Shown: positions 32,073 to 44,481, numbered from the stretch's first letter. The stretch is DNA of 64,000 nucleotides from Asterochloris sp. CNOR1 (GCA_963969365.1 OZ017748.1:3903001-3967000), one strand, 5' to 3'. The notes: generated from the letters alone by a model not told the origin. Numbers and translations are program-made.

Positions 32073-34820
32073 TCAGGCTCCCCCACCAATGATAATGTAG
32101 GCCAACAGAGCCAACACAAGCATGATCAAAATTGTCAAGAACCAGACAAAGGGGCCTCGCCGATCTGAGAATTCTCTATCTGACAGCCCAATTTTATTCC
32201 TGGCAGGGTACACCCAATCTAGATTGAACCAAACAAGGGAGCTGATGAGCACAGCCATTGCCATGTCAATGCTGTAGTGCTGGGCGGTCATGGGAGCCTG
32301 CAGTGCAAATGAGGGATGCGTTGGAGCATGAGCAACAGTGTACACAGCTTCATTGGCAGGCACTTGGCGCAAGTGCGCAGTGCTCTCCAACGTGCAGCCA
32401 TGAGCTGCTGGTCAGAAGCAGCAGTGCAGTGACAGTCAAGGCAATGCTGTAGCTGGGGACGCCTTCCAGCAGTATGCAACAGCAGCACTCACTCTGAAGC
32501 AGGTGCGCAGCACTGTGAGCCAGAGCAGCACTGCGGTCCAGCCGGGGTAATAGCTTGTGTACACCAGTGGGGCCATCACATAGATTGTTGCATGACCTGA
32601 GATGATGAGGTCATTACAGCCTGCAGGAAGCTGCACACTGTGAGGTGCTGGACATGCATCCAGCCTGGCCAGGCAAGCTCCTGAAGGCTTGCTGGGCCAT
32701 CACAGCAGACAACTGTGTACACCAGCAGTTAGAAGGACTGGCATGAGAGGAGCATTGTGCATGCAGCTGCTCTCGTGCAGGCAGCAAGCTGCAATGCAAG
32801 TGGTTCAGCCAAATGCCCTGGCAGTGCCACCCGCTGGCAATTGGCCCAGGTCTGCATGCTGAAATGCCTGAACGAGGCAGGCTGACCTCCACTGCCCCGA
32901 AGCTTGCTGAAGGCAAGCTTCCAACACTCCAACCAGGTGTCAGGCACCGGCCCGAACCGTCTCTGGTAGCAGCCTGGTCGTGGGCTGGGCAGGATGGTGA
33001 GCAGGAAGGCCTGCAGGAGAGATGCTCTGCCAATGTATGTCATGGTGTGTTTGGGCCATTTTCGGCAGGGCCTGTGTGTGCACTGAGCCTTCCAAGGGGC
33101 AGACTGCACTGCAATGCTATAGTGTTGCAGACCCTGCACTGTCACACCGCAAATTCACAGGACAGTCGCCATGCACAGCGCTTCCAACATTGCAGGTTGT
33201 GCACCGTCACACTGCAAATGTACAGGACAGTCACAATGCACGCGCATCTCAAGACCATCTCAGGACTGGGCTATGCAACGCACCTTGCCTGCTGCCACCC
33301 AAGAAGACCTGCACACAAGTCAGCAGCTAGCCATCCGTGTGCCAGACAGCAACATACCAGCGGCAGTGTGCACGCTCACCACTGTCCTGATGCTTCTGGA
33401 GATGGCCACGCACAGCACAGTCCGTGACATCATGGCAAACCCGCTATACGGCACCTGTACAAAGGCAGCACAGCGTGGGCTGAGAGGGACCCGCTCTGCA
33501 CTGGTTTGGGCATGTGGGGCATAGCTTTTCTTGTTAGGCAGCTGGTGCTGGCGGAGTGTGAGGTGCAGGGTTGGCAGTGAAACAACAGCTGTCGCAGGTG
33601 TGGCTGGGCGACTGCCAGGGCAGGCAGGGCAGGCATGCTGCAGCGGCAAGCCCCCAGAATGCTGGGATACTAGATAGGCTGGGAATGGCAGGCCTGCCGT
33701 GCCAGAAATGCATGTGCCTGTGCATAGCGGCAAAGCACACATCCCCTTACAGCCCACTCACCTGGTTAAAGAGCACTGACAGGGCCAGCATGACAACTGC
33801 CACCAGCTTGTGCTTGATGCCAATCCACTCCCACCGCCACAGGACGTTCACCCACGGCCACCGCTGCTGCACCCACTCCAATATGAGCTGCACGTTGTCC
33901 TGGAGGGGGGGCACATACTCCCCCTTGCGATGGTCCATTGCCGCCACTAGCCTGCAGAGCAAGTAAGGTCCTTGTTGGGGATGGCCCGCCCTCCTGTGAA
34001 GTGGGCAGTCGAGGCCATGCCTCCGCCTGTTCATGGCCAAGGCAGCCCTGCAGGTAGGCAGGGGTCACCTTCAGAAAAGCATCCTGCAAGTTTGCAGCAT
34101 GTTGGAAGTTGAGGTTGCGCTACTGCTGGTTGGTGGACATCAAAACCCTGCAGGAAATGAACGACCTGGTCAGGACCATGGTGCAGCTGTGCTGCACAAA
34201 TTCCATGAGTTGATGTGTTTCTTGCATGCTGGTGAGCAGCCACGCCTGAGGCTATGCAGAACAGAGGATGGCATCCCTGCAAAGCAGAAGTCATCACAGG
34301 GTCCTGACTGCCCTGGCAGCTACTCGCTTTGCCAGGGAGGGCACAAAATGTTGCGAAAAAAAAGGCGCACAGCAGCTCACCAGATGCAAGCATTGTCGAT
34401 GACGAGGACAATCAGCAGGACGCCAAAACAGGCAAAGAAGAAGCCTGCGTGAGGCAGCTCATCGCTCCACCTGCGAAACTTGAGCAGCCGACAGCACAGA
34501 TAGGAGCCTCCTGCATGACATGGCAGAACCTCCAGTCAGATGCAGTGCATGCTAGAGCCACCTTCACTCAGTGCTGCGGCAGTACCTGCCAATATGAGAG
34601 TGGCCCCTGGCCTGCCTGACATCAGCCTCCAGTCCTCAGCCCATGGAGCAATCAGTAAATACAGCTGCACTGCTACTGCCAACCCATTCCTGGATGGCCT
34701 TTTGCTGTGGAGGGAGCTGGGCAACAGATCGTTGAAGGTGCGCCCCGCACTCACCCTCAGCACTGGGCTTTCCACATCGCTGTCTCCTGACTTGAAGCGG
34801 CTCAGGCGCTGCCTCATCAT
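32073..34820 (-). CDS. Sphingomyelin-synthase-like (PAP2_C) membrane protein
   Basis: Multi-pass membrane protein of the sphingomyelin/inositol-phosphorylceramide synthase and related phospholipid phosphotransferase superfamily. Exons: 34586-34820, 34381-34444, 33762-33951, 33380-33454, 32934-33010, 32493-32620, 32073-32297. Hydrophobic helices appear in almost every exon (GFFFACFGVLLIVLVIDNACIW; VAVVMLALSVLFNQ; AFLLTILPSPRPGC). The LPSPRPGC motif, then CNDLIISGHATIY, then AQHYSIDMAMAV give the SMS-type order with catalytic His-His-Asp (SGH, HY..D). The tail is a final helix ending in IIGGGA. The join between 32934 and 32620 is out of phase, so a short exon there was missed; a possible extra exon near 34.1 kb is also open. 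Acceptor and donor lipids cannot be told. Start ATG at 34820 is the first in frame. Confidence 0.8.
33115..33245. repeat. Tandem duplication in PAP2_C gene intron
   Basis: Two units about 65 bp apart share ttgcag..ctgca..gtcacac and ctgcaaat.acaggacagtc (about 33125-33170 and 33192-33236). They lie in the intron between exons 33380-33454 and 32934-33010. Confidence 0.75.
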
Positions 34821-35037
34821 GGCTGCTCCTCCGCAGAAAGTTGCATCCGGTTGGCGGGAAAGTTTTGACCAAGTCACTGACCTAACTTGTAGATTGGCTA
34901 AGTTGCTCTATCTCTTTGGTGCTGCTGTATGTGCTGACATTCTGCAGACCTGGGGAACAGCTTCTCAGAATAGTAGCTTGCCATAGGAGCTTTGGCATTG
35001 CTGGGAAGGAGACTGAGGAGTTTTTGGCTCAACCATC
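34821..35037. promoter_or_regulatory. Divergent intergenic region (PAP2_C gene / armadillo gene)
   Basis: 217 bp between outward-facing ATG codons, expected to carry both 5' UTRs and core promoters. No box recognised. Confidence 0.45.
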
Positions 35038-38000
35038 ATGGCTCCCAAGAAGAAGGATGGCAAGGCAGGGGGAAGGAAGAAGAGCAGCAAGCCAGCCTGG
35101 ATGAGTGACACGCTGTACGAAGTCAGCCAGAACCTTCCCGAGCTAGTGGAGCATTACAAGTAAGCAGAGGCTGGTGTGCCTAATTCTAGATTAGTCTAAA
35201 GCGTGCATTCTGACAGAGCCCTGGCGTGCGCAGGGGCGTTTCCGAGGGCGGCAAGGCCCCTGCTGGCAAGGCGGCCCCTAAGGGAGCGACCGGCACCAAG
35301 CCACCCGCCAAGGCTGTGCCCAACAAGCCTGCAGGCAAGCATGCAAGTGGTTTTGTTGCAGTCAGCTGCAGCAAGCTGCCTCCAGACAGGCACTGTCAGC
35401 CTCAGGCCTTGTCGTGCTGGTCCTAAGAAATTCGGCATAGCGGCTCGCAGCAGCGGCGGCACCATCTACCGTCCATCTGCAGGCCGGCCGGGCAGACAGT
35501 GCTCTGGTCTCCTGCAGGCATCCACACATAGCGAGCCCCTGCAACAGCAGTCGTGCACCTGCAAAACTCAAATATGTTGCAAGGTCATGTCAGCAGGCCA
35601 GCAATGAGCTCCAGTATCCAGTATCAGTGACATCATGCAGGCAAGGACAAGAAGGGAGCCAAACCCCAGAAGGAGGAGCGGCCTCCCCCACCACCCACAC
35701 CAATCTCTAAAGCCCAGGTGGGCAGCATCTGTGCACGCTTTTTGGACAAGCCGACCTGCCACAGAAGCAGAGGCTACTGCCCTTGTTAGACCTGCCCAGC
35801 CTGTCCTGCGCAGGTCTACCCGCCCTCACCCTGCTAGCTGCCACCAAGGATAAAGCTTTGAGGGTCCCCCTTAGCAGCTGCTGCAAAATCACCCCTTGGC
35901 TCCTGAGCAGCAGCTGTGAAGCCTGATTGAGCAGGTTCCCCTGCACACTTGTAGGCTGCCCATTGTTCTGTGGGGGCGGCCATACCCCGACAAGGCGGCA
36001 GTTGAGCAGGCTCTCCTGCGCACCTGCAGGCTGCCATTGTTCTGTGGGGGCAGCTGTACCCCAGCAAGGCGGCGCCGCTGCGGACCGAGGCCCTGAAGTA
36101 TGACTGCATCCCGGTGAGTCTCCCAGTGGGCCTGCGCAGTGGTGCAAGGGGCTCCTCAAGCGCTGCCTGTCGTCAAGTCAAGGGGCCGGCCAACAGCGCT
36201 GTGAAGGGTGCCCTAGAACTGCAAAGCAGGCCAGGCAGTGTGCCACGTGCCTTCAAACAGGCCCTCAGGCAGATCAGGTGCATGGGGCCCTGACCTTGCG
36301 GTAGCACCAAGATTGACCCTAACGGGTGTGTGTCACATGAGGGATGCCCAGAAGGTGTGGGTCATGCTGGAGCTTGTTGGCAGCGCAGTAGCAGCTTATG
36401 ACAGGCTGGGGCTTGAAGCTTGTTGGGCACCCGGGAAGTCCCCTGCACTGCCTCCTGCATCCTGAGGGGAGTGCCCAGTCATCGTGCTGCAGAGGAGCGC
36501 AGAGCCACAGTGCGGCGCCACCTGTACCTTTGCCTGGCTCAATGAAAGACTGGCACCAAAGCCTGCTGGTCACTGACCCAGCCTGCCTAACATACTTTGT
36601 GGGAGTCCAGTGAACTTAGGCGGGACCCCTGCTGCTTCACCTTGCTGCCTGGCAGCAGACAAAACTGCTCAAGAATGCCAACAAATGCCATACGCTTCAC
36701 ATGCTGCAGGTGGCATTGAGGAGTCTGAACAGCGGCAATGTGCCCCTGACAACCTCATCTGCTGGCATTTTGGCCTGCATGGTGCAATCAGAGGACACCC
36801 GCACAGCCCTGCTGACAGCCAAGCCTGCAGTCATGCCCCTGCTGTTGGGCCTCTTTGTGTCCACCAGCCCCAGCCTGCTGGCATCTGCTGCGGGTGAGGC
36901 ACAGATCTGTGCGCATAGCACTTTATTTGAATTACCTGCCATGACGCTGGGACTGGGTGGCTGTAACAGTGGCTGCGGCCTGCTGCCGCTCATGCACCAG
37001 ATACTTGCATGTCTGCCTGAGCTTTGCAGCAGGTGCCTGGCAAGTGCTGCTAGCAGCGAGGTCTGACCCCATGCTGTGTGCAGCTGGCATGCTGCCTGCC
37101 AGCGGTCCTGAGGTGAGCTGCCAGCCAGGGGTCCTGAGTGTGAGCTGCCTGCCAGGGGGTCTGAGTGTGAGCTGCCTCAGCCATGGCAGCCAGGCCAGTG
37201 CATCTTGAGCAGGTCTGCTTGGCCAGAGGGTGCTGGGGACCCGCCAGGCCTGAGGCTCTGCACAGGTGCGCACCTTCCGGGCTGACTTCTGGCTGGGTGT
37301 CAGTCACCTTGGCTCTGCCTCTCAGTCTGTGCCTCACGTAGGGTCCTGCAGTGGACAGCAACATTTCCCAGACAGCTTCATTGCCCCCCTGCATAGTCCC
37401 TTTTGAGGTAACCTCACACTTCAGTTCTCACACAGAGTCACACCGGCAAAGCCTTCCATGCTGCTGGGGATACATGCATGCAACCTCTGGGACTTTCACA
37501 GCTTCTCATGCAGGGTTGTTGCGGTGGATGGCGGCATTCCCAGACAGCCGGCAGAAGGCCCTGAAGGGCATGAAGGACTGGAACTGGGAGCCACTGGTCA
37601 ACCTGGTTGACCTGCAGGAGGTGAGGACTGGAGTGTCAGGTAGCCATTGGTGCAGGCGTCATGCTGGTTGACTTGAAAGCTGCTGGGTCGGCATACGGCG
37701 GCTGGACAGCATATGCTTTGCCTCTAGATCTGGCCACAGCTGGCTCTCTCAGACCTGTGGGAAGTCAGTGTTTCCCTGCCAGCATTGCAGGCTCTTTCTG
37801 CGGCTCAAGGCGCTGAACCCTGGCTGGCCTGACACTCATGCAGGAGGGCCGCAGAGCAGTGGGTGGCAGACCATTGTGGCCGTGGACGTGCTGGCTATGG
37901 TCATCTGCTGCGGGAGGCTGCAGATCACTGGTCTGCTGATGCAGGCAGCGCCTGACTACGTGAGTTGATGCATGCAGGAGGCGCCACAGAGCGGGGGCCG

Positions 38001-41000
38001 GCAGGCAGTGGCGGATGCAGTGCTGGCCATGCAGGCCCTGGTAACAGATCAGAAGGGGAACAGCGACTTCCCCTCCACTGCCGCCACCAGGGCTGCAGCA
38101 GATGCAGCGCTAAGCAGTCTGCAGATGGCTGGCGCTGTGGCCAAGCTGCTGCGAGTGAGAACACAATGTGGGCTGCATGAGCGGTGGGACGGTCTTCCCT
38201 CACCACTGGTGGTCTGTTGAATTGGCCCAGGACTTGACTTGCTGGCCTGTGTGGTTGCTCTGGCTGCTGCAAATGAGAGCAGGATGTGGGGCTGCCTGTG
38301 GTGCAGCATTCTTTAACAGGGTGCAGGGTTAGGGCGCTCACGCTGGCCAGTGCAGCGTACAGCTGCTGCAACTGAGAGCAGGATGACGGGCTGGCGATGG
38401 CACAGCACCCTGTTGTAGTATGCATGCTTGGGCTAGCCAAGACTCTGTTGCAAATGACAGAAGTGGGTTTATTGTTAGAAGGGGACGTAGGGGTGCACAC
38501 ATAAATTGCATAATTGAGCTGGTGAGAGCAGGATGCGGTGCTGCTTATAGTTATGCAGGCAACATGTGCAAGATGGGGCTGGCCAGTGCGCTGTCCAACA
38601 GGCTGACTGACCAAGTGCAGATGTAGTGGGAATGCCGTGGCTGATGGGCTGGGCCAGGTGCAGTATCCAGACTGCTGCAGGTTTGGACAGGGTCTGGGGC
38701 CGCCTCTTAGTGTGGAAATGAAGTTTGCATGCTAGGGCTGTGCATGCTGGGGCTGCACGCTGCAGGTTCCAGGCTGCTGCAGGTGAGAGCAGGATGCGGG
38801 GCCACTGCTCTCTGCCCAGCGAGCATACTGTGCTTGCTGGGGCTGGCTGGGTCACCGTGATCAAGCTGTGGCAGGCAGGAGCAGAATGTGGGGGACTGAC
38901 TGTGCTTCATGGTCACGTAATAGTCTTGCTGGGGCTGCCGCAGCTTGTCAACTCATGCCTCGCCATCAGCTTGCCACACGTGCTGCTCACAGGTCTTGCC
39001 AGGAGCCACAGGTTGCCTGAGCCCGGGGGGGAGCAGCGCTTTACATCCTCCAGATGCAGTATGTGCCAAGTCTGTCCTGCTGCTGAGCACATGAGCTGCC
39101 CGCAGGTCTCCGCCAGGGGTCACACGCTGCCCGCGGCCCGTGAGGGAGCGGTGTTGGTCATCTATCAGATGCTGTACCAGCTTCCAGACAGGGCGCTGCC
39201 CCAGTTTGCTCAGGGTGAGTGATCCTGAGGGAAAGCTGGCATCTGAGCGCATGCTTGACCACGCAGTGCATGGGCGCTGCCCGGCAGCTACCCCAGAAAG
39301 CTTAGTCCAAGATCATTTGTATCAGGTCTACTGAGAGCACGGTCCGGCAGAAGCGCTGGCACAGGAGGTGAGTCTGCCCTGCCCCCCAGCCTGCCCACCT
39401 GCCTGGCAGCCACCCCAAGCAGCCCCCTCCCAACATCGACCAGCACCAGGCGCACCGGGAGAAGCAAGATGCGTGCTTGCTGATGACAGGGAAGTGCCTT
39501 GAGCTAGCTTGCAAGGTAACAATGCAGATGGGTTTCCTGGGTGGCATCAGTCTGCTGCGTGACGGGGCAATGCCTCAGTCCAAGCACGGTGAGCGCTGTG
39601 CACTCACTTTATTCTCCCAGCATGTCCCGCCTCTGACACAGTCTGCTGTCCACCAGGTTTGCAGCTGTGGCTGACGGGCAGGCAGGCAAGTGCTGGATGC
39701 ACTAGCAGGCTGAGATCAGAGCAGCCATTGCCTCATTGTGCTCAGGGTGGTTGCAATGAGGGACAGAAAGCGCCTTCTGCCATATTCCATGCCTGCTGCC
39801 TGCAGGTGATGGTGTGGCCGCAGTGGGTTCTATCCTGGGGGACAAGTCCCTACCGCTGCCCGCCAGAGCTGCTGCAGCGGGCTGCCTCAAGCTGTACATG
39901 GCGCGAAGACCCAGCACAGGGCAGGCAGGTTCCGGCAGAGGCTTTGACCTAAGAGGCCGGCAGCGTACTGCGGCTGCACACCCACCACTTGCCAATCCCG
40001 ACTCTGCTGGCTGCATGGTAGCTGGGGTGTTTTTTGCAAAACTTGAGGTTGTTCATGGCCTGAAGACCCAGCACAGGGCAGGTCAGTTTTGGCAGGGTTT
40101 TAACTCGATCTGCAGTCAGCACTGTGCTGTTCTCCTGTCGTGAGGCCCTGCACTGCCAGCTGCATGCTAGCTTGCTCTGGGCCTCTCAAATGTGCATGTG
40201 TTGGTGCAGCTTCCCATGTCTGGGCAGGCCAAGCTTCATTGGACATGCTGCTTTGGCAAAGAGCTGTGGTTCTGCACAGCAACGTGGCACACAAGAGGCC
40301 CTGGCATCCCACGCCGTTCTGATTCAACATGACGGCGCGTGCAGAGTGCCTTTGCGCTTATTTGCTGAGACTACTAAAAGAAAAGGCTGTGCACCTGCTA
40401 TGCCCATGGAAACAAGGCACCTCTGCATCTCGCGCTCACCGTCTGATGTCAAGCCTGTGCCTGGTCTCAGGTGGGGATGGGTGGCTACCCGCCCTCGCTC
40501 ATCGCAGCGGTGGTGCCACCCACAAGGACAGACGCGCCGGAGCCTCTGGGGCCCCTGAACCTGAACACACCAGCCACAGCTGAGGCAGACACCACTGCGA
40601 CTTCCACCGGCACCTCAGCACCTGCAGGTTGGGCACTATGAATCTGTGATGAGGAGGCTATGCAGATGCAAGGCTCTGCTGATGCATGCGAAGCCAGCAG
40701 AGGGGGCCCGTGCAAGTCAGAAGGACACTGATGACTGCCATCATAGCAACGCCTAGATCCCAACTCACCACTAAGTGTGTATTGGCGTTTGAGGACATTG
40801 CCCTACTTGCAGGTGCCGCTTGTCAATTGGCTGCCTTGACCTCGTCTTGTTGAGGATGCATTCATGCATGCAGCATACACGGGCAGCTGCAGCACCATTG
40901 CCGGCAGCAGCGCATCCCCTGACACTGCAGCAGAGCTGCTGTTTTCATTGGGCCACCTGACATCACGGCTTGCAGATGAGAGAATTGCCCGCTGCATGCA

Positions 41001-44000
41001 GTTACAGGAGCACAGGGCGCACTTGGCAGCAGTGCATCCCCCAGCACTGCGGCAGCAACTGCAGCGGCCAGCAGCGAGGCAGCCGCAGCAGGGGGCGCAC
41101 AGGGCACTCAAGCTGTGCAGCCGGACGTGGCATCTGCAGCTGCAGTCTTGCAGCAAGCAGGGGCAGCGGCGCTGCGGCCTATGTCGGCTGTGGTTGTGGG
41201 GCGGATGGTGTCGGCGAGAGGCAGTCCCAGGCCACGCACTGGGGCGGCCACACTGAGGGGCAGGGCGGCTGCAGGTGAGGAGTTAGCATGAGGAGCTGGC
41301 TGGTGCGCAACGAGGCTGCCAGTGCTTGCATGTGGTGAGGAACCTCATCAGGTGTGGGGTTGCAATACTTTTGACCCATGTCAGCTCTGGCTATGGGGAT
41401 TGTGGTGGCTTAACTAGGGCCACGCTCGGACATGAGAATAAGCTGATTCACGACCACACGCTCAACGGCTTGCACTGCCTCGTCTGGACCCCAATCTGAG
41501 TAGCAGTGTCATCAACGCCGCTCCTGTCCCTGCAAGGATGGCTCTGTCGCGCCTGGGCTCTGCAGCAGGCCGCCGTGCGTCAGCGCAGAGGACTATTGAC
41601 AAATTGCCACTGTCATGTTTGCAGGTGCAGGGCCACGCCCAGACTTTGCAAAGGGCTGGTTTGCGGACAGTGCCCAGGACTCGGGGGAGGACAGGCTGCA
41701 GCTGGAGGAGCAGCTGCTGGTGGACGACGCGACCAAGGACCTGGTGAGGCTGTGTGCTGTGCTGTGGCTTTGCTTGTCATCTTGTTCATGGTGCAAAGGG
41801 ACGATGTGGGCAAATAGCAGGCCGCTGGTGGCTGACGACACCATATCCATTAGGTGCTGGCTGCACTTGTCAGAGTCTGTCTGTAGCCTGGACAGACACT
41901 CTGATACTCGTGGCATACGCATGTCAGGCATGAGCAGGTCACCGGCTGCCACCCTTGCGCACTCTCGGTTTCCAGGGTGCAGGTGCTGGTCAGGGTACAT
42001 GTGTGGCCTGTGCCCGCATGCTGGGCGGTGTGAGTGGTGTTGTCTGAGGAACCAGAGGGACTTGCACTGTTGGGTTCCACATTGCTGTGCAGGTGCTGTC
42101 TGGAGTGCATGTGGTGATATGTGCTCACAGGCTGAAATATCTGATCTGAAGCTGCATGCAGGGCCAGACTTTCGTGATTGTCTTGCACCCTGTGACTCTG
42201 TAGCTGCTGGCACAAGTAGTACTGACCACGCTCAAGGAGCCCTACCTGGCCAGCTGATGTGGAACGCCTCCAACTGGGTGGCCCCAAGTCCCACAGGCTC
42301 CTATCTGATGCGCAGGTTCTTTCCAGGGTGCATGTGGTGGCTCGCGCGCACCTGATGGAGCACCTGGTAGAGCTGTGTGCGGGGCCAGAGGGGCCCCTCA
42401 AGGAGCCTGTGGAACCCAAGCCTGGGGATGATGGCGCCAGAAGTGGCACCAAGGCCAAGAAGAAGGTAGGCTGGACGGTGCTGGCTGGGCACAGGGGATG
42501 AGTGGCCTCATTCAGGGCCATGCACACAGCAGAGCTGACATACCACGGCTTGGCAAGGCAAGCCCAGAAGTGCAGGTTGGTTGCTGCCACGACCAAGCAC
42601 AGAGCCATGCCGCGTATGGTTTTGGACGGCATTCCTTGATAATTGTCAAGTTTCCTGTTCACTATGCAGCCCAGGGCCAGCAGGGACAGCCACCTACAGC
42701 TCATGCCCTGTTCTGCAATCCATTCAGGAATTAGGCAGTCGCAGCAAGCGTAGCCTGCTTTCCAACAAGTGCAGCCATCAGCAGCGGCCACAGCCATGCA
42801 TGCATACAGGCTGATGCGTGTTGCAGGCTTGATGTAGTCCTTGGAACAGTGCCATGGACTTCACCTAGTAGCAGAGGTGCAGCCAGAGCTGTGCTGCCGC
42901 CCTGCAGGCCAAGAAGGCTGGCAAGCTGGAGGACGGTCAGGTAGAGGCTCAGGGCCATGCCACAGGCTGCCTCAGGTGGGATAGTGGCTGCTGTGCCGGC
43001 TTCCAAATAGTCTCATGCGGCAGTGTGACTGCACCAATGCCTCCTGCTGCTGCTCTTGTCAGCTTCCACGCAGACCTGTCAGCAGCCTCCGCATTGACTA
43101 GCATGGCACCAAAGCTCTCTGCTTCGACCACCTTTGGGCAGCACCTCTCTGCAAGTACAGCCATGCCTTGGCTTCGGCACCTGCCTGCGGGTTCTCTGGC
43201 TAGCCGCCACCACTCCCATGCAGCTTGATGTTCTTGTACAAGCTCCCCATTTGTTGCCATCAGCTGCTGGTGTGCCCTGCCCACAACAATGTGATATAGG
43301 GCAGGCCCGTGCTGCACATTCCCCTTCTGTCCATTCCACCTTTTGTGGCATCTGCTAACAGCACCTCACCCCGCAACTGCCTGCTGCCGCAGGCTGATGA
43401 GCCTGAGCAATGCGGTGAAGGCTGACATCGTGGCAGCTGGGGGCATCCGCTACCTGACACCCCTGCTGGAGTCTAAACAGCACCACGCACGGTGGAATGC
43501 ACGTCAGGTAGGGAAACAGTTCCCTGAGCAAACATGCATGACAATGAGACCACTGCTGCCACCAAGTCTGGAACTGCTCATCACTCAACACCTTTGACTC
43601 AGCACAGCTCAAGGGCCTTGCATCATGCAGGTCCTGCTGAACCTGGCCGTCCTGACTGAGCTGGTGCAGATCATGCACCGCTGCGGCGAACTCTGGTCCC
43701 GCTGGACCTCTTAGTCAAGCAGCCTCCCTTCCTGCAGGCGCGGCCGAAGCGGGCATGCTGCCCGGAATTTGTGTCTCAACCAAGCAGCACTGACTGTCAT
43801 CCAGCTGACAACTGCCGTCCCACTCTGCAGGCCCTGCTGAATCTGGCCATGCTCCCCGAGCTGGTGGAGGTGATGCAGCGCTACGGCAAGAAGGTGCCCA
43901 ACTACATCCACGGCTCCAACCTGCCGCCCACCCATCTGCGCCCCATCACCGCCCCGCCCGCCCTCGGAGCCCACATTGCAAGCCTAGGGCTGGGGCTGAC

Positions 44001-44481
44001 CTCGCCGCCGCTGACCAAGCGGGCAATCGCCACCGCGCCTGCGGGGCAAGCGGGGATGCAGGGCCTGGGGTGAGCCGCTGGATCAAGTTTGTGTTTGTAA
44101 ACCTCTGCTGCAAGCAGGGAAGCAGGGCCTGGGGTGAGCCCCCTTATCAAGCTTTAGGGTTTAGTATGTAAGGGGCTCTGCGGCAGAATATCTGGCATTG
44201 CTGTGCAGTCAGCACCAAGAGCGCAGAACTGCCTGGGCGCTAGGCTTGGAATGCCTGCGAAGGGTTGCTTGGGAGCTGACCTGTGTTGCACTGCGTGCAG
44301 GGAGACTCAGCCTGCGCTGGAGGCCCCTCAGTTGCAGGCCATGCTGCAGCGGGGCGACAGTCTCATGCCTGTCCCTGTGCCGACAGGCACCCGCCCAGCA
44401 ACGGCAGGGTACCTGGGAGCTACGCCGCTGCAGAGCAGGCCCAGCACTGCTGCAATGATTTATGAGGATCCCAATCTGTAA
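35038..44481 (+). CDS. Armadillo/HEAT-type repeat protein
   Basis: Seventeen in-phase exons give 772 aa: 35038-35159, 35234-35334, 35641-35717, 36030-36113, 36710-36893, 37514-37620, 37978-38154, 39106-39214, 39806-39924, 40471-40627, 41065-41274, 41625-41743, 42316-42465, 42908-42975, 43393-43507, 43831-44069, 44301-44481. It starts MAPKKKDGKAGGRKKSSKPA, a Lys-rich possible nuclear signal. The body is alpha-helical, with armadillo-like stretches: VALRSLNSGN...AGILACMVQSEDTR, AVADAVLAMQALV, LRLMSLSNAVKADIVAAGGI and ALLNLAMLPELVEVMQRYG. It probably acts as a binding scaffold. Two introns (after 35334 and 39924) appear to begin with GC. No close family recognised; cilium-associated armadillo proteins are one possibility. 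Small exons may be missing in the long introns 38155-39105 and 39215-39805. Confidence 0.72.
35925..36060 (+). repeat. Echo of armadillo-gene exon 4 start
   Basis: ggctgccattgttctgtggg at the real exon start (about 36029) is copied about 75 bp upstream as ggctgcccattgttctgtgg (about 35953), with the preceding gttgagcagg.t..cctgc also duplicated. Confidence 0.9.
37345..37560 (+). repeat. Echo of armadillo-gene exon 6 start
   Basis: The exon start (37514) has cattcccagacagc about 20 bp in. The preceding intron has catttcccagacagc at about 37365, with a matching gcagtggac before it. Confidence 0.65.
37840..38060 (+). repeat. Echo of armadillo-gene exon 7 start
   Basis: The exon start EAPQSGGRQAVADAVLAM (37978) is preceded about 135 bp upstream by GGPQSSGWQTIVAVDVLAM, including the atgcagga acceptor. 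The two are alignable over about 80 bp. Confidence 0.88.
38140..38910 (+). repeat. Multi-copy array of armadillo-gene exon 7 end and donor
   Basis: The real exon end/donor gctgctgcgagtgagaacac (38145-38164) is followed by copies near 38263 (gctgctgcaaatgagagcag), 38362 (gctgctgcaactgagagcag), 38517, 38671 and 38773 (gctgctgcaggtgagagcag), most followed by gatg.ggg. At least five copies fill the 950-bp intron, some with an intact GTGAGA. Confidence 0.88.
38985..39150 (+). repeat. Echo of armadillo-gene exon 8 start
   Basis: gcaggtctccgccaggggtc (exon start, 39102) is copied as acaggtcttgccaggagcca at about 38990, and the copy runs on through gccc.g...gggagc.gcg. Confidence 0.75.
39895..40110 (+). 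repeat. Echo of armadillo-gene exon 9 end
   Basis: gacccagcacagggcaggca at the exon end (39909-39928) recurs as gacccagcacagggcaggtc at about 40065-40084. The real junction appears to have GC (CAG/GCAGGT) where the copy has GT (CAG/GTCAGT). Confidence 0.85.
41850..42345 (+). repeat. Echoes of armadillo-gene exon 13 start
   Basis: The exon start VLSRVHVVARAH (42316) is preceded by copies near 42092 (VLSGVHVVICAH), 41982 (VLVRVHVW) and more weakly near 41852. Each retains a GCAG or AG acceptor. Confidence 0.85.
43625..43900 (+). repeat. Echo or duplicate of armadillo-gene exon 16 start
   Basis: The real exon start ALLNLAMLPELVEVMQRYG (43831) has a copy 199 bp upstream: acceptor CATGCAG then VLLNLAVLTELVQIMHRCG, about 75 bp and open. 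It could be an alternative exon, but I see no good donor after it. Confidence 0.85.
44040..44150 (+). repeat. Echo of the last armadillo-gene donor
   Basis: The donor region atgcagggcctggggtgagc (44056-44075) is repeated about 65 bp downstream as aagcagggcctggggtgagc, so two near-identical 5' splice sites sit in tandem. Confidence 0.88.

Noticed and set aside
38140-38910. Array read as a CRISPR or satellite
   Set aside because: Unit spacing is irregular, spacers are not uniform, and the unit is a copy of the adjacent exon end.
39515-39590. GFLGGISLLRDGAMPQSKHG as an extra armadillo-gene exon
   Set aside because: It has a plausible acceptor and donor but does not fit phase 1 on either side; kept out unless cDNA supports it.
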